Shown here piece by piece: positions 17,759 to 26,200 of a stretch of DNA of 58,414 nt. The stretch's first letter is position 1. Each line of letters starts with the position of its first letter. Both the position numbers and the translations under genes were made by a program. The DNA comes from a virus. The stretch lies in IMG/VR virus record IMGVR_UViG_3300008954_000062, positions 1 through 58,414 of that record. The stretch is one strand, 5' to 3'. Under the pieces are notes generated by a model. That model did not search any database. It was not told the DNA's origin and was given only the letters and a program-made list of their open reading frames with translations.

Positions 17759-20700
17759 ATGAGTTTAAAATGTGTACATATTAGTGACATTCACTGGCGA
17801 GGATTGACTCGACATGATGAGTATGTCGAGTCATTTACAGCAATGTTTGACAATATAAAAGCTCTAAACCCAGATGTAATATTCATTGGTGGCGATATTG
17901 TTCATTCTAAGACACAAGGCATATCCCCAGAGATTATCGACAAGCTTACCTGGTGGTTTACTATGATGGCAGATTTGTGTCCAACACACATCATTCTGGG
18001 TAATCATGATGGGCTTATATTGAATAAGAGCCGACAAGATGCAATAACTCCAATTATTAATGCAATTGATAATGACAATCTATTTTTATATAAAAAGTCC
18101 GGAACATACCCAATTGGTGTCCCGGGATTCAACTGGTGTATATTTTCTTGTTTTGATGAAGAAGGGTGGAAAGATGTCAAGCCAACCCCGGGTGACATCA
18201 ATATTGCAACGTTTCACGGGGGAGTTAACGGATCGACAACAGACATAGAGTGGGAAATCGAAGGGGACGTTGACTTAGACTTTTTCGATGACTATGACTT
18301 TGCATTCTTGGGTGACATACACAAGGTCCAGTACCTTGACAAAGAAAAGCGAGTGGCCTACCCCGGATCTACAATTCAACAAAATTACGGTGAAGATCCA
18401 GGTAAAGGATTTCTATTCTGGGAAATTGAAGATAAAGACACATACAAAAGCACGTTCTACGAAATACCGCACAGTAAGCCATTCGTAACTATTGACTGGA
18501 CTGGTGATGTCAGAACAACAGTAGAAGAAGCATTAAAATACCCAGTAGGCGCTAGATTTAGAGTTAGAGTTGCTTCTCACATAAATCAAACTGAAATAAA
18601 ACACTTGCACAGTGCCCTTAAGGATTATAGAAATGCAACTGAAATTGTTTTCAAATATGATAAAAAATCAGATCTTTCAGTTGTCTCAATCGATTCAGGA
18701 AAAATACACACCCAAGATCTTCAAAGTGTTTCAACACAAACACGATTAATGCGTGAGTATTACAAAAGTATGAACCTTTCAGACGAAGAGTGGAAAAGAT
18801 TAGACAAATTAGTATTACAATATACATCGAAAGCTATAAAAAAAGATGCAGCAAGAAATATAAAGTGGACAATCAACAAGCTAGAATTTGATAATTTATT
18901 TTCATATGGCAAAGATAATGTAATTAATTTTGATTCAATGAGCGGAATCACTGGAATATTTGGAAAGAATCGATCAGGAAAATCGTCGATCCCAGGATCT
19001 TTGATGTACGGCTTATATAACACTACAGATCGAGGATCGATTTCTAATTTGCATGTAATCAATATGAGGAAAGGCTATTGCCGAGCTCGAATTTATATGA
19101 GTGCTAATGGAAAAAATTACTTGGTAGATCGTCAATCTACCAAGAAGTCTAATAGAAAGGGAAAAATTAGCGCTACTACACACTTAAACTTAAGCGAAGT
19201 TGATGAATCTGGAAATGTAATAGTTGACATGAATGGCGAACAGAGAAGAGCAACTGAAAAGACGTTGAGGACTCTGGTGGGCACACCTGAAGATTTCCTG
19301 ATGACATCATTAGCTAGTCAGGGAGAAATGAATAACTTTATCAAGAATGGCGCAACCCAAAGAAAGTCAATATTGACTAAATTCTTGGATTTGAATATTT
19401 TCGATGATATGATGGCTTTGGCTAAAGATGAATCTTCGCAAATTAAAGCGCTGCTTAGTAGTTCATCAGATAGAGACTGGGATACATTAATTACAGAAAA
19501 GGGAATTGACAAGCGATCGAACGTACGATTGCGCCTAGATTTAGAGAATAATCTGACTAAGCTTCGTTCGAACATGGAAGAACTTAAGATATCTATGGCA
19601 ACGAGCAAAGACAGTGAGCTAGTAACACAAATTGATATCGACAAGCAACAAGAAGCTATTGAGTTATCACAATCTGAACTTAAGTCAATAGAGGAAAACT
19701 GTAATAAAATAAACAAAAGCATAGCGTCAGTACAATCAAAAATATCATCAATTCAGACACTCAAGAGTCAATTTCCAATTGATGATCTCACAGAACGATA
19801 TGAAGCACAGCAAGATTTAGAACGGGCATTGACAGATTTGAGTCATATTCATGAAAAGTCAAAGATTCTTCTCAAGGGACAAAAAAAATCTGTCAAGATT
19901 TTAGAAGATGTTCCATGCGGGGATCAATTTCCCAAGTGTAAATTTATAAAAAATTCACACACTGCTAAGAAAAAAATAGACGAACAACAAAATCTCGTCA
20001 AAGAAAATTATGACAAAGTTAAATCTGCAAAAAAATCATTGAATACTCTCAAGAATGAATGCTTGCATGATAAAATTGAAAAATATGATGCAATATTGAG
20101 AAAAGAGAGTTCGCTACAAATAAATCTAAGAGATGAAAAATTGTCACTCTCTGCAGTAGTATCTAGAAGAAAAATTGTAATAGATTCAATATCTGATGCT
20201 AGCAGAGATTTGCAAAGCATGAAATTAAGGGCTTCTGATACTGAAGACGCAAAGAAAATGAGTTATGCTAGAAAAGAAATCCAGGCACTCACTGATCAGA
20301 TCAATGACTTAGACACACAAAGAAGTGAATTAACAAAGACAGTAGGTCGACTTGATGCAGAGATTAAGAGCTTGAAAGCGGAGAAAGAAAAATATAATGA
20401 CTTGATCCTCAGGTGGAAAACTTATACTCTATTCATGAATGCTGTGTCAAAAAAGGGAATTCCCTTGCAAATAATGTCAGCTCAGCTTCCAGTAATAAAT
20501 GATGAAATATCAAAGATATTGCAGGGTGTTGTAGGATTTACTGTAGAGCTCGAAGCAGACCCCAATTCCAATCAAATGGAAATATATATTAACTACGGCG
20601 ATTCTAGAAGAATTATTGAATGTGGTAGTGGCATGGAGAAAATGATGGCATCTTTGGCAATTAGAGTAGCACTTATCAATATGAGTGCCCTTCCAAAGAC

Positions 20701-20899
20701 GGGACTGCTTATCATTGATGAAGGGTTTGGGGCTCTAGATGACATGAATGTTGAATCATGCGGGCGATTATTGAACTCACTCAAGCAGTGGTTTAGAAAT
20801 ATTTTAGTAATATCTCATGTTGATGCTGTAAAAGACATGGTAGACAATGTACTGCCCATAACCCAAAAAGAAAAGAATTCTATGGTGAAGTATGAATAA
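17759..20899 (+). CDS. Fused SbcD-SbcC (gp47-gp46, Mre11-Rad50 type) recombination nuclease
   Basis: One 1046-residue reading frame combines two proteins that are separate in T4. Residues 1-310 are a calcineurin-like metallophosphoesterase: DIHW (10-13), GGD (44-46), GNHD (81-84), FHGG (152-155) and GDIH (185-188). Residues ~370-1046 are a Rad50/SbcC ATPase: Walker A GKNRSGKSS (402-410), two long coiled-coil arms around a Cys-rich hinge (Cys720 and Cys727, PCGDQFPKCKF), an ABC signature ECGSGMEKM (954-962), Walker B LLIIDEGFG with Asp987-Glu988, and an ISHVD switch. The protein should resect DNA ends for recombination-dependent replication. The hinge spacing CxxxxxxC differs from the usual CxxC zinc hook. 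No ribosome binding site or good start is visible at the junction (about residue 330-370), so the fusion looks genuine. GGAAA precedes the ATG. Confidence 0.92.
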   Translation: MSLKCVHISDIHWRGLTRHDEYVESFTAMFDNIKALNPDVIFIGGDIVHSKTQGISPEIIDKLTWWFTMMADLCPTHIILGNHDGLILNKSRQDAITPIINAIDNDNLFLYKKSGTYPIGVPGFNWCIFSCFDEEGWKDVKPTPGDINIATFHGGVNGSTTDIEWEIEGDVDLDFFDDYDFAFLGDIHKVQYLDKEKRVAYPGSTIQQNYGEDPGKGFLFWEIEDKDTYKSTFYEIPHSKPFVTIDWTGDVRTTVEEALKYPVGARFRVRVASHINQTEIKHLHSALKDYRNATEIVFKYDKKSDLSVVSIDSGKIHTQDLQSVSTQTRLMREYYKSMNLSDEEWKRLDKLVLQYTSKAIKKDAARNIKWTINKLEFDNLFSYGKDNVINFDSMSGITGIFGKNRSGKSSIPGSLMYGLYNTTDRGSISNLHVINMRKGYCRARIYMSANGKNYLVDRQSTKKSNRKGKISATTHLNLSEVDESGNVIVDMNGEQRRATEKTLRTLVGTPEDFLMTSLASQGEMNNFIKNGATQRKSILTKFLDLNIFDDMMALAKDESSQIKALLSSSSDRDWDTLITEKGIDKRSNVRLRLDLENNLTKLRSNMEELKISMATSKDSELVTQIDIDKQQEAIELSQSELKSIEENCNKINKSIASVQSKISSIQTLKSQFPIDDLTERYEAQQDLERALTDLSHIHEKSKILLKGQKKSVKILEDVPCGDQFPKCKFIKNSHTAKKKIDEQQNLVKENYDKVKSAKKSLNTLKNECLHDKIEKYDAILRKESSLQINLRDEKLSLSAVVSRRKIVIDSISDASRDLQSMKLRASDTEDAKKMSYARKEIQALTDQINDLDTQRSELTKTVGRLDAEIKSLKAEKEKYNDLILRWKTYTLFMNAVSKKGIPLQIMSAQLPVINDEISKILQGVVGFTVELEADPNSNQMEIYINYGDSRRIIECGSGMEKMMASLAIRVALINMSALPKTGLLIIDEGFGALDDMNVESCGRLLNSLKQWFRNILVISHVDAVKDMVDNVLPITQKEKNSMVKYE

Positions 20900-21170
20900 C
20901 GAAAAAAAATACTATGAGAACGGATTTTGGATAATCGGAAAAGAACCAGAAGATTTAGTACCTACTGACTGCCCATTATGTAATTTGTCAATGAGAGACA
21001 TGAAAGACATAACGTCATATGAGTCTTATAAGGTGTGTAATACATGCAAAGTTGAGTTAATTGAACCCAACAAGATAAAATATAATAAGGGCTGGCGCCC
21101 CGGAAAAGAAGAAATGACAAATATAAGAAAGTATGAGTTAGCTCGACCATCATATTTATTGAAGCAATAG
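20892..21170 (+). CDS. Small zinc-ribbon protein of unknown function
   Basis: This 92-residue protein has two CxxC pairs, CPLC at about residues 27-30 and CNTC at about 49-52, which would form a zinc ribbon. A basic C-terminal part follows. The ATG lies inside the end of the SbcCD-like gene (8-nt overlap), implying translational coupling and possibly an accessory role in DNA metabolism. It could equally be a transcription or packaging cofactor. No family name is recognised. Confidence 0.65.
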   Translation: MNNEKKYYENGFWIIGKEPEDLVPTDCPLCNLSMRDMKDITSYESYKVCNTCKVELIEPNKIKYNKGWRPGKEEMTNIRKYELARPSYLLKQ

Positions 21171-21182
21171 GAGCACAGCGTA

Positions 21183-21560
21183 ATGAAAGAAATACATGTC
21201 CGAGCAATTGGTGAAGCGCTTAATACAACTTTTGGTCGAGAAAGTAGTCCAACAGGTAAGCAGTCAATAACATACTCACAGCACGGAGAGAAGTTAGTAC
21301 TTAAGTTTACTTCAATCGTACACTTTGCTGAAGAGAGAGGACTGCACATGCAGGTTGATAATATTGCCCATGAGGCAGTTCAATTACTGACAACTAAGCT
21401 AGCTGAACTTAAGTCATATTTTAAAGAAAGAACCGGCGAGACTCTCAAGCTCAAAGAGCAGGGTAATAATGACAACATTGAATTAATTAGTGGTTCATCA
21501 AATTCACCTCGCAAGATAGCATATTATAAACGAAATCATATATTTCAAATACAGATGTAA
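21183..21560 (+). CDS. Small protein coupled to the terminase gene; unknown
   Basis: This 125-residue protein has a good AGGAG ribosome binding site. It begins with a beta-type segment, followed by an amphipathic helix (residues ~55-90, EAVQLLTTKLAELKSYFKER) and a polar tail. Its stop TAA overlaps the ATG of the large terminase by one base. A gene directly before the large subunit is often the small terminase, but T4-type small terminases are usually longer with a central helical oligomerisation core. I do not see a DNA-binding helix-turn-helix here, so the function is left open. Context allows a packaging or head role. Confidence 0.6.
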   Translation: MKEIHVRAIGEALNTTFGRESSPTGKQSITYSQHGEKLVLKFTSIVHFAEERGLHMQVDNIAHEAVQLLTTKLAELKSYFKERTGETLKLKEQGNNDNIELISGSSNSPRKIAYYKRNHIFQIQM

Positions 21561-23155
21561 TGGCCCCAACGACTAAGCAAAGGCAAATTAAAGAAATAGT
21601 CAAGTGCGGCAAAGACCCTGTTTATTTTATAAACCGATACCTGAAAATACAGCACCCAACCCGGGGCTTAATTCAATTTGACACTTATCCATTTCAAGAT
21701 GAATGTATTAACGACTTTAATGAGCATAGATTCAACATAATCTTAAAGTCTAGACAGTTGGGTATATCAACAATATCTGCAGCATATGCTGTTTGGCTTG
21801 GGTGCTTTTATAGAGATAAGTCTATTCTGATTATAGCAACTAAGCTTGCAGTTGCACAGAATTTTATTAAGAAAGTAAAGGTCGCAATTAGAAGCATGCC
21901 CAAGTGGCTTTTAGTCCCGGAAATTGTATCAAACAACAAGCAGACAATTGAATTTAGCAACGGTTCACAGATTAAAGCAGTTCCAACATCTGATGATGCA
22001 GGTCGTTCTGAAGCATTGTCGCTTCTAATTGTAGATGAAGCTGCTTTTATTAGGAATTTTGATGAGTTATTTACAGGATTATATCCCACACTAACTACCG
22101 GTGGCCGCGCTGTTATTCTCTCAACACCGAACGGAGTGGGTGGACAGTATCATGATCTTTGGATAAAAGCAGAGTCAGGAGAGAATGAGTTCAACCCAAT
22201 TAAGCTTCCATGGGATATCCACCCAGACCATGATGTTGAGTGGTTCAAGAATGAATCTAAAAACTTGACTAAAAAGCAAGTAGCACAAGAGTTGTTGTGC
22301 GACTTTGCAGCTTCAGGTGACACAGTACTCAACAATGATGATATTGAGTGGCTTGGATCATCGATACGACCACCAATTGAGAGGTGGGGACCAAACATGT
22401 CAGTCTGGGTATGGAAATACAGCCTCAGTGATCATCAATACATAATTTCAGCTGATGTTTCTCGGGGCGACTCTGGTGACTATAGCACATTTCATGTAAT
22501 AGACACAGGGGAATCAGAAATTGTTGCTGAGTTCAAGTGCAAAATCCCGCCAGATCAATTTGCAATACTTTTGGCAGAGGCAGGTAAAAGATATAACACC
22601 GCGGTCTTATGCCCGGAAAATAATACGTATGGTTACGCTGTGATCATGAAATTATGTGAGCTAGATTATCCCAATCTCTATTATAAGAATGAAAAGGATA
22701 AATTTGCAGCTCTTTATGGAACTGGTGAAGTTGAGATTCACAAGATAGGCTTTACAACATCGGGCAAATCTAGAAATCAAATACTGACTAAGCTTGAGCA
22801 GGTCATAAGAAACAAAGAAATCAAGTCATACTCTTCGAGACTTTATGAAGAAGCTAAAACATTCATATGGAAGGGTCATAAGGCTCAAGCACAAAAAGGG
22901 AAGAACGATGACCTAATAATGTCATTAGCAATTGGGTTGTGGCTTTTTGATACTTCCCCAGTACATAGTCGTCATTCTTATGACCTAAATAAAGCAATGC
23001 TTGAAGGCTTTGGGGTAAATTCGAATAGTAAAGACACAATAGTTAACCCATGGGCCGGAAAAAATTATAACCCATTCAAGACATTTTCCGTTCAGACTAT
23101 GCCAGAGTCAGGAAGCATTACCCCATATGGAGACATGTCGTGGTTACTTAAGTAG
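21560..23155 (+). CDS. Terminase large subunit (gp17-like)
   Basis: This 531-residue protein is the DNA-packaging motor. The ATPase half shows a deviant Walker A, KSRQLGIS (63-70), in which the lysine stands at the start rather than before the Ser, Walker B LLIVDE (155-160) with catalytic Glu160, and the coupling motif STPNG (188-192). The nuclease half has an RNase H-like fold: Asp299 and Asp304/Asp307 in ADVSRGDSGDYS, Glu353 in CPENN, and Asp450/Asp451 in KNDDLIMSLAIG. It is somewhat shorter than T4 gp17 (610 residues) but complete at both ends. It docks onto the portal, encoded just downstream, and packs headful or cut concatemer DNA. No intein is present here, unlike many other phage terminases. 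Confidence 0.95.
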   Translation: MAPTTKQRQIKEIVKCGKDPVYFINRYLKIQHPTRGLIQFDTYPFQDECINDFNEHRFNIILKSRQLGISTISAAYAVWLGCFYRDKSILIIATKLAVAQNFIKKVKVAIRSMPKWLLVPEIVSNNKQTIEFSNGSQIKAVPTSDDAGRSEALSLLIVDEAAFIRNFDELFTGLYPTLTTGGRAVILSTPNGVGGQYHDLWIKAESGENEFNPIKLPWDIHPDHDVEWFKNESKNLTKKQVAQELLCDFAASGDTVLNNDDIEWLGSSIRPPIERWGPNMSVWVWKYSLSDHQYIISADVSRGDSGDYSTFHVIDTGESEIVAEFKCKIPPDQFAILLAEAGKRYNTAVLCPENNTYGYAVIMKLCELDYPNLYYKNEKDKFAALYGTGEVEIHKIGFTTSGKSRNQILTKLEQVIRNKEIKSYSSRLYEEAKTFIWKGHKAQAQKGKNDDLIMSLAIGLWLFDTSPVHSRHSYDLNKAMLEGFGVNSNSKDTIVNPWAGKNYNPFKTFSVQTMPESGSITPYGDMSWLLK

Positions 23156-23183
23156 TTTATGGTGCATAATATACGATTAGAAT

Positions 23184-23191
23184 CCTACTTA
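23184..23191 (+). promoter_or_regulatory. Weak candidate late-promoter-like element (CCTACTTA)
   Basis: The 64-nt gap between terminase and portal contains CCTACTTA followed by T, 28 nt before the portal ATG. It differs from the commoner GATATTTA form at three positions, but the spacing matches. A nearby ATAATATAC stretch could also act as a host-type -10 box. Low confidence. Confidence 0.2.
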
Positions 23192-23219
23192 TAGAAAAAG
23201 TGACTGTTATAGGTGGCAG

Positions 23220-26200
23220 ATGTCAAAGAAACCCGCGAATTTATTCGTTAGATTAACTAAATTATTTAGATCCGGCCCGGTAATCAAGAAGAAGGTGAAA
23301 AACTATGAACCTTCGTCTACATCAACTGCGCTTGAAATATTTAAGCAATCACACAGCGATGTCTACAATAGTACACTGTCAAGCTACGGTCAATTTGACA
23401 GAATGTGTCTAGATCTGAATACTATGATTGCTGTTCCAGGCATAGAGAAGTATGTAAGTCTTGGAAGCTTAATCGATCAGTATGCGGATGGAGAAAAGTT
23501 TATTGTTTATGCATATGATCACGAAATACAGCAAATTGTTCCAGCATGGGCACATCACCCAAGATCCTCGGGCATTAGAAAAACTGTAAAAATAACATTT
23601 GACGATGGATCAAATTTGATTTGCACACATGATCATCCTTGTATGATGAGAGATGGATCTTTTGTAGAAGCTGCCAAACTTAATAAAAATGATTCAATGA
23701 TGCCATTTTATCGCAAAGATTTTTCAGGCGGTGAAAGTGGATATTATAATATCTACACAATGGAGAAGCATGGGTGGAACGGATGGACATCTGAGCATAG
23801 ATTAATTGCAGAGTGGAAAGAGGAGAGAAGTGTCGAAAGAAAATCAGAGCACGTTCACCATAAAGACTTTAATCCTTCTAACAATACACCTGAAAATTTA
23901 GTGATAATGAATGCTCATGATCATTTGTCTATGCATGCTAAATTAGCAACGCATATGAAATCGCCAAAGATGAGAGAACATCTTTCAAGACTTCAAAAAG
24001 AAAAGTGGGCGAATGATGATGGAACAAGAAGAAAGAACTTAGTCTCATTCAATAAGCGTTCTGACATTATTGAAAAGAGGCGACAGCATGCTACTGAAAA
24101 TAACCAATCTAAAAACCCAAGTGTAGCAAAGAAAATATCTGAAAAAGCTATCAAAAGATATTCTAACCCTCACTGGAAAGAGTTTGCTTCTAAGCAAACA
24201 TCTAGATTACACAAAGAAGGGAAGCTTAAAGTTACAAAGAACTTTAGCAATTACTGGTCTGGGAAAACCCGACCACAAGCTTGGAAAGATGCTAGATCTG
24301 GAAAAGCAAATCATGCATTTGTCAATATTGAAAAAGATGATTTGATAGACGCTATCCTTAGACATACAAAAAGAAAAGATGTTGCCATAGAAATGGGAGT
24401 ATCACCCAGCACAGTAAAAAGAAGAGCAAGTGATCTATTTGATCTAAACAGCTGGAAAGAAATAGTTGAACATGTACATCTTAGCTATCAAAATCACAAA
24501 GTAATCTCTGTAGAGCCTTGGGTATCACTAGAGACCGGAGACATAACAGTCGATGGGTATGAAAATTTTGCTACAGACACAATAATTGTACATAATTCTC
24601 GCTACGGAGATTTTTCAGAAATGGAATCAACGCCTGAGATTGCTTCTGCACTAGACATATATGCAGAAGAGTGCGTATCACCATCTGCTAGCGGAGAAGT
24701 ATTACACATCCACTCAGACAATCGAAAGATTCAAGAGATTCTCGAGGGATTATTTCATGATACACTAAACGTCGACTTCAATCTTGTAATGTGGGTAAGA
24801 AATCTTGTAAAGTACGGAGACTTCTTTTTATTCAACGATATTTCACCAGAGTATGGTGTCATAAATGCATTCCCAATAGCAATATCAGAAATTGAAAGAG
24901 AAGAAGGCTTTGATAAGGATGATCCTGCAGCTGTCCGTTTTCGCTGGATTACTCAGGGCAATCAAGTATTAGAAAACTGGCAAGTATCTCACTTTAGACT
25001 TCTTGGTAATGACGCTTTTCTTCCTTACGGATCATCTGTTTTAGAATCGTCTCGCAGAATTTGGCGGCAATTAATTCTGATCGAAGATGCGATGTTAGTG
25101 TATCGAGTCATTCGTGCTCCTGAGCGACGAGTATTTTATATTGATGTGGGTAATGTTCCGCCTGAAGATGTTGGAAATTATCTTGAGCAAGCAAAAACTA
25201 GCCTCAAGCGGAATCAGATTGTTGATAAAGATACTGGAAAAGTTGACCTGAGATACAATCCGCTTTGTATATATGGCGATAATAAAGTTCCTCTCTTAGA
25301 TGGACGCACAATAAAAATAAAAGATTTGGTTGCTGAGTGGAATGACGATAAAAGAGATCAAGAAGTATATTCTGTCAATCTCAAAGACGGAGGCACAATT
25401 GTTCCTGGAAAAATAATCTGGGCAGGAAAAACTGGAGAAGTAGAAAAGTTAATAGAAGTAGAGCTTGACGATGGTGGTTTGTACAGGGTAACGCCTGATC
25501 ACAAGTTGATGCTACGAGATGGTAATCCAATAAAGGCAAAAGATCTGAAGCTTGGTGATTCGTTGATGCCGCTCTACAGACGTTATCAAGATATTTCACC
25601 AAATAAAAAGAATGCAAAGTATGAGCAAGTATATGTTCCAAAGCAAGATAAATTTGTGTACACACATCGTGTCGTTGCTGCTAGTAAGTACGATATAGCA
25701 CTCAATGATGCATTTTTGCGTGTCAAGGATCATGTTGTTCATCATGCAAATTTCAATAAGCATGATAACTCATCAGATAATTTGGTGTTAATGGAGCGAG
25801 ATGAACATTCAAGATTACATGCAGAAATAGGTAGAAAGCATCTGGTTAGATACAACAAATCAGATGAAAAAAGAAAGAAGCAGACTAAGTGGAATATTGA
25901 AAGAAATTCTATTGAAGCAATGTCATGGTATAACGGATCTGAACTTCATAAATCTCACAATAAGGCTCGAAAAGAAGCACAGCTTAAGTCTTGGGCGAGC
26001 AATAAAGAAAAGCGTTCAAAAGCAATGTGCTATAATTTTGATGATGTATGTGTACAACTTTTAGGTGACATAGCTAGACAGCTAGACAAAAAAGTGAGCT
26101 TTGAAAATTTTGCTAATCTTGTTCGACATGATGAAACTTTTATGTCACATTATAGGCACATTAATGAACATATCAAGCGTACACCAGAAAAATCTATACA

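Noticed and set aside
19900-19950. A canonical CxxC zinc hook in the SbcC part
   Set aside because: The two cysteines at the hinge are seven residues apart (Cys720 and Cys727), so I call it a hinge with altered spacing instead.
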